Shown piece by piece: positions 43,603 through 51,947 of a DNA stretch of 64,000 bases. Position 1 is the stretch's first letter; the number at the start of each line of letters is the position of its first letter. A program made the position numbers and the translations under genes. The notes beneath the pieces were generated by a model. The model worked only from the letters and a program-made list of their open reading frames with translations. It had not been told where the DNA came from and did no database searches. The DNA comes from Stenotrophomonas maltophilia. GTDB lineage: Bacteria; Pseudomonadota; Gammaproteobacteria; Xanthomonadales; Xanthomonadaceae. The stretch spans positions 13,801 to 77,800 of the forward strand of contig DJBL01000093.1 of assembly GCA_002435595.1 (NCBI GenBank), read 5' to 3'.

Positions 43603-44787
43603 ATGTCCGTGATCCGATGCGATGTACTGGTGATCGGCGCCGGCGCGGCCGGGCTGATGTGTGCGCTCACCGCCGGCCAGCGCGGGCGCATGGTGCAGGT
43701 GATCGACCATGCCAACAAGGTGGGCAAGAAGATCCTGATGTCCGGCGGCGGGCGCTGCAACTTCACCAACACCGGCACCACCCCGGCCAACTTCCTCTCG
43801 GCCAACCCGCACTTCTGCAAGTCGGCGCTGGCCCGGTACACGCCGTGGCACTTCATCGAGATGGTCGAGCGCCACGCCATCGCCTACCACGAGAAGGAAC
43901 TGGGCCAGCTGTTCTGCGACGTCTCCTCCAAGCAGATCGTGCGCATGCTGATGGACGAATGCCAGGCCGCCGGGGTGCAGGTGCGCACCGACTGTGCGGT
44001 CACGCAGGTCGAGCGCGGCAGCGACGGTTTCCATGTCACCACCGCGCAGGGGCACTTCCATGCCGCCTCGCTGGTGGTGGCCACCGGCGGCCTGTCCATC
44101 CCCAGCCTGGGCGCGACCGGGTTCGGCTATGAGCTGGCCCGCCAGTTCGGCCACGAGGTCCTGCCGACCCGCGCCGGGCTGGTTCCGCTCACCCTGAGCG
44201 GCAAGCACCAGGAGCGCTTCGACGACCTGGCCGGGGTGGCGCTGCCGATCACCGCGCGCTGCAACGAGGTGGCCTTCAGCAACGCCATGCTGATCACCCA
44301 CCGCGGCATCAGCGGGCCGGCGATCCTGCAGATCTCCTCGTTCTGGCAGCCCGGCGACGACCTGCGCCTGGACCTGCTGCCGGGCCAGGATGCCGAGGGC
44401 TGGCTGCGGGCGATGAAGCGCGAGCGCGGCGCGGCCGAGCTGCGCACGGTGCTGTCCGAGGTGCTGCCGCGGCGCTTGGCGCTACGGCTGTGCGAGCACT
44501 GGCTGCCGGACCGCCCGGTCAAGCAGATCGACGAACCGCAACTGCGACAGGCCGCGGCACTGCTGCAGGCCTTCCCGCTGGTGGCCAGCGGCACCGAGGG
44601 CTACCGTACCGCCGAGGTCACCCTGGGCGGGGTGGACACCCGCAAGGTGTCCTCCAGCACCTTCGAATCACAGCTGGTGCCCGGCCTGCACTTCGTGGGG
44701 GAAGTGCTGGACGTGACCGGCTGGCTGGGGGGCTACAACTTCCAGTGGGCCTGGGCCAGCGGCCATGCCGCCGGCCAGGTGGTCTGA
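43603..44787 (+). CDS. YhiN/HI0933-type FAD flavoprotein
   Basis: The 394-residue product binds FAD through VLVIGAGAAGLMCALTAGQRG at the N-terminus. SGGGRCNFTNTG is the family signature, followed by ATGGLSIPSLGATGFGYELARQFGH and a C-terminal GVDTRKVSSSTFESQLVPGLHFVGEVLDVTGWLGGYNFQWAWASGHAAG. The family is annotated as NAD(P)/FAD-dependent oxidoreductase or aminoacetone oxidase; the substrate is not established here. It is 10 bp after yaeQ. Confidence 0.92.
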   Translation: MSVIRCDVLVIGAGAAGLMCALTAGQRGRMVQVIDHANKVGKKILMSGGGRCNFTNTGTTPANFLSANPHFCKSALARYTPWHFIEMVERHAIAYHEKELGQLFCDVSSKQIVRMLMDECQAAGVQVRTDCAVTQVERGSDGFHVTTAQGHFHAASLVVATGGLSIPSLGATGFGYELARQFGHEVLPTRAGLVPLTLSGKHQERFDDLAGVALPITARCNEVAFSNAMLITHRGISGPAILQISSFWQPGDDLRLDLLPGQDAEGWLRAMKRERGAAELRTVLSEVLPRRLALRLCEHWLPDRPVKQIDEPQLRQAAALLQAFPLVASGTEGYRTAEVTLGGVDTRKVSSSTFESQLVPGLHFVGEVLDVTGWLGGYNFQWAWASGHAAGQVV

Positions 44788-44877
44788 CCGCGCGCTGGAT
44801 ACGTGACCGGCTACCGATTGCCGCATGGACGTATCCGCACGCATCGTGTATCAAGTTTGCAGTCCGGGGAGTAGTGA

Positions 44878-46950
44878 ATGCAGAACGCGAATGACATCAC
44901 CGTCCGCCTGCTGATCGTGGATGACAGCGGGGAGAACGCTGAAACCATCGTCAGCACGCTGCGCAACAGCGGCATCGCCGTGCGCCCGGCGCGCCCCCAG
45001 CACAGCGAGGAGCTGGCCCAGATCCTGGGCAGCCAGCCGATCGACCTGGTGCTGGCCGCGCCCGCGCAGAGCATCCCGCTGCTGCAGGTGACCCAGCAGA
45101 TCGCGGCCAGCGGCAAGGACATCCCGATGATCCTGCTGGCCGAGTCGATCGACGAGAACGAATGGGTCGAGGCTGGCGCCAATGGCATCCGCGCCATCGC
45201 CCTGCGCCATCGCCCCGAGCACCTGCTGGCGGTGGTGCGCAACGAGTGGACCGACCTGCACGCGCGCCGCGGGCTGCGCCGCATCGAAGCGCAGATGCGC
45301 GAGACCGAACGCCGCTGCGACGCGCTGATCTCCTCCTCGCGCGACCCGATCGCCTACGTCCACGAAGGCATGCATATCCGCGCCAACGAGGCCTACCTGG
45401 AGATGTTCGGCTACGAATCCTTCGACGACGTCGAAGGCATCTCGCTGCTGGACATGGTGGCCCCGCAGCACGTGGACGGCTTCAAGCAGCTGCTCAAGTC
45501 GATGAGCAAGGGCGAAGCTCCCCCGCCGCAGTACCAGGTGGATGCGCGCAACCAGGACGGTGCGGTGTTCCCGGCCACCATGGAATTCACCCAGGCCAGC
45601 TACGAAGGCGAATCCTGCCTGCAGGTGGTGTTCCGCCGCCGGCGGATGGAGTTCGACCCGGAACTGGCCCGCGAGGTCGAGGACCTGCGCCAGCGCGACC
45701 AGGTCACCGGCCTGCTCAACCGCCCCACCTTCATGCTGCACGTGGAAAACGCGGTGGCCCAGGCCGGTCGCAGCGAAGGCCAGTTCGGCCTGCTGCTGAT
45801 CGAGCCGGACCACTACGCGCGCCTGCTGCCGGACATCGGGCTGGATTCGGCCGATGCCCTGATCGGTGCGCTGGGCCAGGTGCTGGCCGCCAGCGTCGGC
45901 GATGCGGCCCAGGTGGCCCGCTTTGGCGAGCACAGCTTCGCGGTCCTGACCGAAGGCGCCTACGCGCAGACGGTGGCCCTGGCCGACCAGATCCGTGATG
46001 CGTTCGCCGCCCAGGTATTCAGCATCGGCGAGCGCTCGGCCACGGTCACCGTCAGCATCGGCGGCGTGCAGGTGGGCGAGAAGATCGCCAGCATCGGCCA
46101 GGTCCTGGCGCGCGCCACCGAATGCCAGCAGGCTGCCTCGGAGCTGGGCAATACCACGCGCATCTTCGATCCGGCCGCCATCGACCGGGTGGAGGAAGAA
46201 CGCATCCAGCGCTGGGTCACCCGCATCCGCGAAGCGCTGGGCGGCGACGGCTTCCAGTTGCACTACCAGCCGGTACTGAGCCTGCAGGGCGAGCCGCTGG
46301 AGCTGTACGAGGCGTACCTGCGCCTGGAGAACAATGGCGAGCTGCTCAGCCCGACCGCGTTCCTGGGCATTGCCGAGGAACACGGGCTGCTGGCCGAGAT
46401 CAACCGCTGGGTGGTGGCACACGCCATCGGCGTGCTGGGCGAGCGCGAACGCGCCGGCCACCCCACCCAGATGATGGTCAAGATCACCCCCGAATCGTTC
46501 AACGACCCGCAGATGGTGGCCACGCTGCGCCGCGAACTGCAGGCCCATGGCGTGCCGGGAGAGCGCCTGTGGCTGCACGCGCCGGAAGCGAAGGTCTTCA
46601 CCCACCTGCGCAATGCCCAGCAGTTCCTGGCCGAGGTGGCGCCGCTGGGCTGCCGGATCGGCCTGGAGCAGTTCGGCTCGGGGCTGGATTCGTTCCAGCT
46701 GCTGGCGCACTTCCAGCCGCAGTTCCTCAAGCTGGACCGCGACTTCACCCGCGATGTGGCCAGCACCCGCGAGCACAGCGAGAAGATCAGCGAGATCACC
46801 GCACGCGCGCAGTCGGCCAACATCCGCACCATCGCCGAGTTCGTCGCCGATGCCAACTCGATGAGCCTGTTGTTCAGTGCCGGCGTGGACTACGTGCAGG
46901 GCGACTTCGTCGGTCCTGCCGGGCCGGTGATGAATTTCGATTTTGCGTGA
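44878..46950 (+). CDS. fimX: FimX-like degenerate GGDEF-EAL regulator (type IV pilus)
   Basis: The 690-residue product has the length and order of FimX: a receiver-like domain (1-125), PAS (about 140-255), GGDEF-like (270-435) and EAL-like (445-690). All three signal modules are degenerate. The receiver has no Asp at the phosphorylation strand (DLVLAAPA). The GGDEF core is RFGEHSF (348-354). The EAL motif is YEAYLR (477-482), with EQFGSG (597-602) in place of DDFGTG. Family members bind c-di-GMP without cutting it, and in Xanthomonas FimX works with PilZ and PilB in pilus extension. No pil genes are adjacent. Confidence 0.86.
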   Translation: MQNANDITVRLLIVDDSGENAETIVSTLRNSGIAVRPARPQHSEELAQILGSQPIDLVLAAPAQSIPLLQVTQQIAASGKDIPMILLAESIDENEWVEAGANGIRAIALRHRPEHLLAVVRNEWTDLHARRGLRRIEAQMRETERRCDALISSSRDPIAYVHEGMHIRANEAYLEMFGYESFDDVEGISLLDMVAPQHVDGFKQLLKSMSKGEAPPPQYQVDARNQDGAVFPATMEFTQASYEGESCLQVVFRRRRMEFDPELAREVEDLRQRDQVTGLLNRPTFMLHVENAVAQAGRSEGQFGLLLIEPDHYARLLPDIGLDSADALIGALGQVLAASVGDAAQVARFGEHSFAVLTEGAYAQTVALADQIRDAFAAQVFSIGERSATVTVSIGGVQVGEKIASIGQVLARATECQQAASELGNTTRIFDPAAIDRVEEERIQRWVTRIREALGGDGFQLHYQPVLSLQGEPLELYEAYLRLENNGELLSPTAFLGIAEEHGLLAEINRWVVAHAIGVLGERERAGHPTQMMVKITPESFNDPQMVATLRRELQAHGVPGERLWLHAPEAKVFTHLRNAQQFLAEVAPLGCRIGLEQFGSGLDSFQLLAHFQPQFLKLDRDFTRDVASTREHSEKISEITARAQSANIRTIAEFVADANSMSLLFSAGVDYVQGDFVGPAGPVMNFDFA

Positions 46951-46955
46951 GGGAC

Positions 46956-46976
46956 GTCACGACCAACGGTCGTGAC
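46956..46976. terminator. hairpin between fimX and tetR
   Basis: GTCACGACC-AAC-GGTCGTGAC, a perfect 9-bp stem, 6 bp after the fimX stop. It has REP design and lies between converging genes; there is no T tract. Confidence 0.6.
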
Positions 46977-47011
46977 CTGCCGGGCCCGCCGGACCCGGCC
47001 AGCGCCACCCG

Positions 47012-47599
47012 CTACCGGGTGGTCAGCAGGCCGCGCAGCAGCAGATCCAGCGCGGCCTGTGCATGGCCCAGGCGCTCGCTCGCCTCGGGCTGTTCGGCTA
47101 TCCAGAACGCCGCTTCGGCCAGGCTGCCATAAATCAACGAGGCCAGCGCCTGCGGGTTGGCGTCGGCCACCACGCCCAGGCGCATGAGGTTCTCTATCAG
47201 GCCCTGCATCGAGGCCACGCAATGGCGCTGCGCCTCCGGTGATGCCCCGCCCAATACCGCACGCGCATCGCGCAGCACGATGCGCTGGATGTCCGGCTCC
47301 AGGGCCATCTGCAGATAGGCGTGGCAGCGGCTGCGGAACCCGTCCCATGGATCGGCGGCCGTGGCCGAGATCGTCTGCAGGCGCGCGTCCATGGCGGCGT
47401 CCAGCTGCGCCACCAGGGCCTGCAGCAAGCCCTTCTTGTCGCCGAAGTGGTGATACAGCGCGCCACGGGTGAGCCCGGCCTGCGCGGTCAGATCGTCCAT
47501 CGAGGCGTCCGCATAGCCCTGCGCGGTGAACACCGCATGCGCGGTGGCCAGCAGGGCGGCGCGGGTCTGTTCCATCTCGGCACGGGTACGGCGGGCCAT
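47012..47599 (-). CDS. TetR/AcrR-family repressor
   Basis: The 195-residue product has an N-terminal HTH (MARRTRAEMEQTRAALLATAH, MDDLTAQAGLTRGALYHHFGDKKG) and a helical ligand domain. It diverges from an MFS exporter operon, and the gap carries two copies of a palindromic operator. The arrangement fits a drug-sensing repressor of the exporters; the ligand is unknown. Confidence 0.92.
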   Translation of the reverse strand: MARRTRAEMEQTRAALLATAHAVFTAQGYADASMDDLTAQAGLTRGALYHHFGDKKGLLQALVAQLDAAMDARLQTISATAADPWDGFRSRCHAYLQMALEPDIQRIVLRDARAVLGGASPEAQRHCVASMQGLIENLMRLGVVADANPQALASLIYGSLAEAAFWIAEQPEASERLGHAQAALDLLLRGLLTTR

Positions 47600-47614
47600 C
47601 GGCTCAGCTCCTTA

Positions 47615-47683
47615 CATACGGTACGTATGATTATTTACATTCACCACGTATGTATATAGGATTTTATTCATACGCGCCGTATG
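47615..47683. promoter_or_regulatory. duplicated TetR operator CATACG-N3-CGTATG
   Basis: CATACG-GTA-CGTATG lies at 47615-47629 and CATACG-CGC-CGTATG at 47669-47683; a half site CGTATG is at 47647-47652. The region lies between the divergent TetR and MFS genes, is AT-rich and contains plausible promoters. The binding protein is inferred from position. Confidence 0.8.
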
Positions 47684-47734
47684 TATGTTCGTCAGCCCAT
47701 CCGGACCGACGCTCGAATCCTGGAGAACCCCCCG

Positions 47735-48976
47735 ATGCTCACCCCCTACCGAACCCTGTTCGCCGTTGCCGCAACCCGGCGCTTCGCCCTGGCTGGGCTG
47801 CTGGCGCGGCTGCCGCTGCCGATGACCGGCATCGGCATCATCACCCTGCTCGCGCAGCTGCGCGGCAGCTACGCCCTGGCCGGCAGCGTGGCCGCCACGT
47901 TCGTGCTTGCCTACGCGCTGCTGTCGCCGCAGATCTCGCGCCTGGTGGACCGGCACGGGCAAGCGCGCGTGCTGCCGATCGCCACGGCGATCAGTGTGTT
48001 CGGCATGGCGGTGCTGCTCGCGGCCGCCGCGTGGCAGGCGTCGGCCGGGATGCTGTTTGCCGGGGCGGTGCTGGCCGGGTGCATGCCGAGCATGTCGGCG
48101 ATGGTGCGTGCGCGATGGGCCGCGCTGTACCGGGGGCAACCGCAGCTGCAGACCGCCTACTCGCTGGAGACCGTGCTGGACGAAGTAACCTTCATCGCCG
48201 GTCCGCCGCTGGCGGTGGGGCTGGCGGTGGCGATCGATCCGCTGGCCGGCCTGTTTGCCGCCGCCGTGCTGTTGGCCCTGGGCGTTGCCGCGCTGGTCGT
48301 GCAACGCGGCAGCCAACCGCCGTTGCAGCCCATCGATGCGGGCAACCGCCACGGGTCGGCGATCGGCGTGGCGAACGTGCGTCTGCTGGCGCTGCTGATG
48401 GTGGCCATGGGCGTGATTGTGGGCACCGTGGACATCACCAGTGTCGCCTTCGCCGCGCAGCGCGGCGTGCCCGGCGCCGCCAGCATGGTGCTGTCCGCCT
48501 ATGCTCTGGGCTCGTGCGTGGCCGGGCTGGCATTCGGTGCGGTCGCGCTGCGCTGGCCGCTGCGGCGGCTGCTGTTGCTGGGTGGCCTGGCAACCGCGGC
48601 GTCCACCCTGCCCCTGCTGCAGGTGGACGGCATCGCCGCGCTTGCGCTGGCCGTGCTGGTGGCCGGCGTGTTCTTCGCCCCGACCATGATCGTGGCGATG
48701 TCGATCGTGGAACGGCTGGTGCCTGCGCATCGGCTGACCGAAGGCATGACCTGGCTGCTGGCCGGGCTCAACGTGGGCGTGGCGATGGGTGCGGCCGCTG
48801 CCGGCCAGGTCGTGGATATGGCCGGGGCGCGCGCGGGCTTCGGGGTCGCCGCGACCGGCGCTGCGATGGTGGTGCTCACCACGCTGTGGGTGCATCAGCG
48901 TCTGCCCGCGACACCGGACGCCACACCCGGTGCGGCCCACGCGCCCGCCGCCCTTGCTGCAGGATCCGATCGATGA
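47735..48976 (+). CDS. MFS transporter (first of two)
   Basis: The 413-residue product starts MLTPYRTLFAVAATRRFALAG and has about 12 hydrophobic segments, with SPQISRLVDRHGQARVLPIA near the loop 2-3 position. Its nearest type is the YfkF/CynX-like exporter group; no substrate motif is distinctive. TGGAGAA lies about 9 nt before the ATG. An in-frame ATG at 47681 falls inside the TetR operator and is rejected. It overlaps the next gene by 4 nt. Confidence 0.85.
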   Translation: MLTPYRTLFAVAATRRFALAGLLARLPLPMTGIGIITLLAQLRGSYALAGSVAATFVLAYALLSPQISRLVDRHGQARVLPIATAISVFGMAVLLAAAAWQASAGMLFAGAVLAGCMPSMSAMVRARWAALYRGQPQLQTAYSLETVLDEVTFIAGPPLAVGLAVAIDPLAGLFAAAVLLALGVAALVVQRGSQPPLQPIDAGNRHGSAIGVANVRLLALLMVAMGVIVGTVDITSVAFAAQRGVPGAASMVLSAYALGSCVAGLAFGAVALRWPLRRLLLLGGLATAASTLPLLQVDGIAALALAVLVAGVFFAPTMIVAMSIVERLVPAHRLTEGMTWLLAGLNVGVAMGAAAAGQVVDMAGARAGFGVAATGAAMVVLTTLWVHQRLPATPDATPGAAHAPAALAAGSDR

Positions 48977-50178
48977 GCGGCGTCCTGGCTGCACCCGCCG
49001 GCGCACCGCGTGCCTGGCTGGCGGTGGTGGCCGCCGGCCTGGCCACGTTTTCGGTGGTCACCACCGAGATGCTGCCGGTGGGCCTGTTGTCCAGCATCGC
49101 CGAACAGTTGGGCACCCGCACCGGCACGGTGGGTCTGACGCTCTCGCTGCCGGCGCTGCTGGCCGCGCTGTTCGCGCCGATCGCGGTGATCGGCGCCGGT
49201 GGGGTTGACCGGCGCTGGATCCTGGCGGGTCTGCTCGCCCTGCTGGTGGTCGCCAACCTGGCCTCGGCACTGGCGGTGGACATTTACGGGCTGCTCGCCG
49301 CCCGGGTGCTGGTGGGCTTCTGCATGGGCGGCATCTGGGCCATCGCCGGTGGCCTGGCTGCGCGGCTGGTGCCGGCCGAGGGCGTGGGGCTGGCCACGTC
49401 GATCATCTTCGGTGGCGTCGCGGCGGCGTCGGTGCTGGGCGTGCCGCTGGGCACCTGGGTCGGCGACCTGGCCGGCTGGCGCTGGGCCTTTGCCGGCATG
49501 GCGCTGCTCAGCGCAGCGGTGCTGCTGCTGCACCTTCTGGCGATGCCGGCGCTGCCGGTGGCGTCCTCGCCCACGCTGCGCCAGTTGCGCGGGCAGCTGG
49601 GCAACCGGGCGTTGCAGGCGGGGCTGTTGTTGACGCTGCTGCTGGTCGGTGCGCACTTCATGACCTTCACCTTCGTGCGGCCACTGCTGGTCAGCGTGGC
49701 CGGCATCGATCCGCGCTGGATGGGTGCGGTGCTGTTCGGCTACGGCATCGCGGGCATCGGCGGCAATTTCCTCGCGGGCGCCGCGGCTGCCCGTCGCACG
49801 GCACCCACGGTGGCTGTCATTGGGTTGGGCCTGCTGCTCACGCCGCTGCTGTACCTGACCATCGGCGACACGGTCGCGGCGGGCACCGCCGTACTGCTGC
49901 TCTGGGGGCTGGCCTACGGCGGGGTGTCGGTCGCGCTGATGACCTGGGTGATGCGCGCCGCGCCGCACGCGCTTGAAATGGCCAGCGCGCTGTATGTCGG
50001 CGTCTTCAACGTGGGCATCGCGCTGGGCTCATGGACCGGCGGCCAGCTGATGGACGGACCGGGGCTGACCACCATGCTGTGGTCGTCGGCGGGCTGTGCC
50101 GGCGCCGCGCTGGCGCTGGCGGCAGTGCTGACGGCACGTGGGCAACCACCGCGGACGGAAACGACAAACGCCGGGTAA
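48973..50178 (+). CDS. MFS transporter, DHA1/AraJ-like (second of two)
   Basis: The 401-residue product opens APRAWLAVVAAGLATFSVVTTEMLPVGLL, the conserved start of the sugar-efflux/drug-exporter (SotB/YdhP/AraJ-like) DHA1 group, with VLVGFCMGGIWAIAGGLAARLVP in TM4. The ATG overlaps the previous stop (ATGA), so the two exporters are coupled. They are of different subfamilies rather than a tandem duplication. Confidence 0.88.
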   Translation: MSGVLAAPAGAPRAWLAVVAAGLATFSVVTTEMLPVGLLSSIAEQLGTRTGTVGLTLSLPALLAALFAPIAVIGAGGVDRRWILAGLLALLVVANLASALAVDIYGLLAARVLVGFCMGGIWAIAGGLAARLVPAEGVGLATSIIFGGVAAASVLGVPLGTWVGDLAGWRWAFAGMALLSAAVLLLHLLAMPALPVASSPTLRQLRGQLGNRALQAGLLLTLLLVGAHFMTFTFVRPLLVSVAGIDPRWMGAVLFGYGIAGIGGNFLAGAAAARRTAPTVAVIGLGLLLTPLLYLTIGDTVAAGTAVLLLWGLAYGGVSVALMTWVMRAAPHALEMASALYVGVFNVGIALGSWTGGQLMDGPGLTTMLWSSAGCAGAALALAAVLTARGQPPRTETTNAG

Positions 50179-50189
50179 TCCCGGCGTTT
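50166..50189. terminator. hairpin overlapping the end of the MFS operon
   Basis: AAACGCCGGG-TAAT-CCCGGCGTTT includes the stop codon of the second MFS gene. It lies between converging genes and can work in both directions; the T run is three bases. Confidence 0.65.
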
Positions 50190-50229
50190 GCGGTGCAGCT
50201 CCGGCGTGCCCCGGGTGGGGCACCCTGGC

Positions 50230-51486
50230 TCAGGCCAGGTCGACCAGGTTCGGGATCTTCACGTCGGTGGCGACGTCGGCGTCGTAATCCACGCCCTCCA
50301 CCCCGAACCCGAACAGACGCAGGAAGTCGGCCTTGTAGCCGGCCAGGTCGCTGATCTCGTACAGGTTCTCGTTGGTCACCTGCGGCCACAGGGCCATCAC
50401 TTCGCCCTGCACGTCCGGCGCCATTTCCTTGTAATCGGCGCGCAGGCGGCCGGCGTCGTCGATCAGCTGCACCTGGCGGTCGCCATCGGTGAGCGCGTGG
50501 CGCAGGCGGTCGGTTGCGGTGCCGGTGTCCTTGCCGCCGTAGACGATGTCGTACAGCGTATCGAGCTGCTCGATGCAGCCTTCGTGCGTGCCCTTGGCCT
50601 TCATCACCTTGAACAGCAGCGACAGGTACAGCGGCATGGTCGGGATGGCCGAGCTGGCCTGGGTGACCACCGCCTTGAGCACCGATACGCGTGCGTCGCC
50701 GCCGATCGCCTGCAGCTTCCCGCGCAGGCCCAGCACCTTGTCGTCCAGGTCCTTCTTGGCCGCGCCGATCGAACCGTTCCAGTAGATGGCCTGGGTGATT
50801 TCTTCGCCCACGTAGGTGAAGGCGGTGGTGGTGGCGCCGTCGGCCAGCACGCCCGCTTCCAGCAGCGCGTCGATCCACATCTGCCAGTCTTCGCCGCCCA
50901 TCACCGCCACGGTGCCGGCCACTTCTTCCGGGGTCGCCGGTTCGATCGTGGTCTCGGTGATCACTTCCTTGTCGGTATCCAGGCCGCGCAGGGTGATCGG
51001 CGCGCCGATCGGCTTGAGCGTGGAGCTGATGATCTCGCCGGTCCTGGGGTGCTTGCGGCGCGGCGCGGCCAGGCTGTACACCACCTGGTCGACCTGGCCC
51101 AGGTCCTGCTTGATCAGTTCGATGACCTTGGCCTTGACCTCATCGGAGAAGGCATCGCCATTGACGCTCTTGGCGTACAGGCCCGCCTGCTCGGCGTACT
51201 TGTGGAACGCGGCGGTGTTGTACCAGCCGGCGGTGCCGGGCTTGGTCTCGGTCCCCGGACGCTCGAAGAACACGCCCAGCGTGGCCGCGCCACTGCCGAA
51301 GGCGGCGGTGATCCGCGCGGCCAGGCCGTAGCCGGTGGAGGCACCGAGCACCAGCACCTTTTTGGGGCCGTTGGCGCGCCTGGGCTGGGCCTGGATGTAG
51401 TCGATCTGCTGTTTGACGGCCGCATCGCAGCCGACAGGATGGGTGGTGACGCAGATGAAGCCGCGCACACGCGGTTTGATGACCAT
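50230..51486 (-). CDS. fabV: trans-2-enoyl-ACP/CoA reductase FabV
   Basis: The final reductase of fatty-acid elongation and a triclosan-resistant alternative to FabI. The 418-residue product has the FabV opening MVIKPRVRGFICVTTHPVGC, a Rossmann-type cofactor site LVLGASTGYGLAARI, and the catalytic pair Y235 and K244 in the Y-x8-K form (IYWNGSIGAAKK), wider than the Y-x6-K of FabI. The ATG at 51484-51486 follows GAGG by 5 nt. It lies beyond a 461-bp gap rich in inverted repeats. No fabI is visible. Confidence 0.95.
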   Translation of the reverse strand: MVIKPRVRGFICVTTHPVGCDAAVKQQIDYIQAQPRRANGPKKVLVLGASTGYGLAARITAAFGSGAATLGVFFERPGTETKPGTAGWYNTAAFHKYAEQAGLYAKSVNGDAFSDEVKAKVIELIKQDLGQVDQVVYSLAAPRRKHPRTGEIISSTLKPIGAPITLRGLDTDKEVITETTIEPATPEEVAGTVAVMGGEDWQMWIDALLEAGVLADGATTTAFTYVGEEITQAIYWNGSIGAAKKDLDDKVLGLRGKLQAIGGDARVSVLKAVVTQASSAIPTMPLYLSLLFKVMKAKGTHEGCIEQLDTLYDIVYGGKDTGTATDRLRHALTDGDRQVQLIDDAGRLRADYKEMAPDVQGEVMALWPQVTNENLYEISDLAGYKADFLRLFGFGVEGVDYDADVATDVKIPNLVDLA

Positions 51487-51641
51487 GGAAACCTCGTTTG
51501 GACTGGCGCAGGCCGGGCCTGCGCGATGAAAAGGGGCGGCGCGCGCCACCGGGGCGGCTGCGCGGAACGCATGGGATCGTAGTGTGCGGGGCGGTGTTTC
51601 ACAACCGACGGGGGTGTATGGCGCGTTGCTTGCCCGGTGTT

Positions 51642-51749
51642 GCGAGGGGCGGGAGGGGAGTGGCGGGACACGCCGTAAACCCATCCCTGGGGCTCGTGGT
51701 CCACATCCATGCGGCCCAACGGTCCCGCCACTCCCCTCCCGCCCCTCGC
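51642..51749. repeat. 28-bp perfect inverted repeat with 52-nt loop
   Basis: The arms 51642-51669 and 51722-51749 are exact reverse complements, purine-rich (GAGGGGCGGGAGGGGAG) on the left and pyrimidine-rich on the right. The loop 51670-51721 contains no ORF of note. It fills part of the gap 51487-51947, in which no gene is supported. Confidence 0.85.
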
Positions 51750-51780
51750 CCGACAGTCGGCTGCGCGCGGAGAGAAAAGC

Positions 51781-51875
51781 AGCCGGGCAGAACCCGGCTC
51801 TACGAGCTGTTGCGCCGCGTAGCGCCGGGCTCTGCCCGGCTGCCAAACATCCCGCAGCGCCGGGCTCTGCCCGGC
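51781..51875. repeat. three REP-like hairpins
   Basis: AGCCGGG-CAGAA-CCCGGCT (51781-51799), GTAG then GCCGGGC-TCT-GCCCGGC (51819-51840) and a near copy at 51859-51875. The second has the GTAG head. They follow the long inverted repeat. Confidence 0.7.
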
Positions 51876-51898
51876 TGGGCGTTGCGGCCGCCCAAAAG

Positions 51899-51923
51899 AA
51901 AAGCCGCGCGGGGCGCGGCTTTT
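51899..51923 (-). terminator. terminator of the secDF operon
   Basis: AAAAGCCGCGC-GGG-GCGCGGCTTTT, 25 nt past the secF stop, with further T on the minus strand after it (complement of AAAAG). Confidence 0.88.
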
Positions 51924-51947
51924 CAGGTACTTCATGCAGCCGGTGGC

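Noticed and set aside
47650..48972. A frame that extends the second MFS protein upstream to 842 residues
   Set aside because: The upstream part is out of frame with the first MFS gene and lacks membrane segments; an ATG at 48973 with an ATGA overlap is the natural start.
51500..51947. Short frames in the gap upstream of fabV
   Set aside because: They run through inverted repeats, lack ribosome sites and have no recognisable product.
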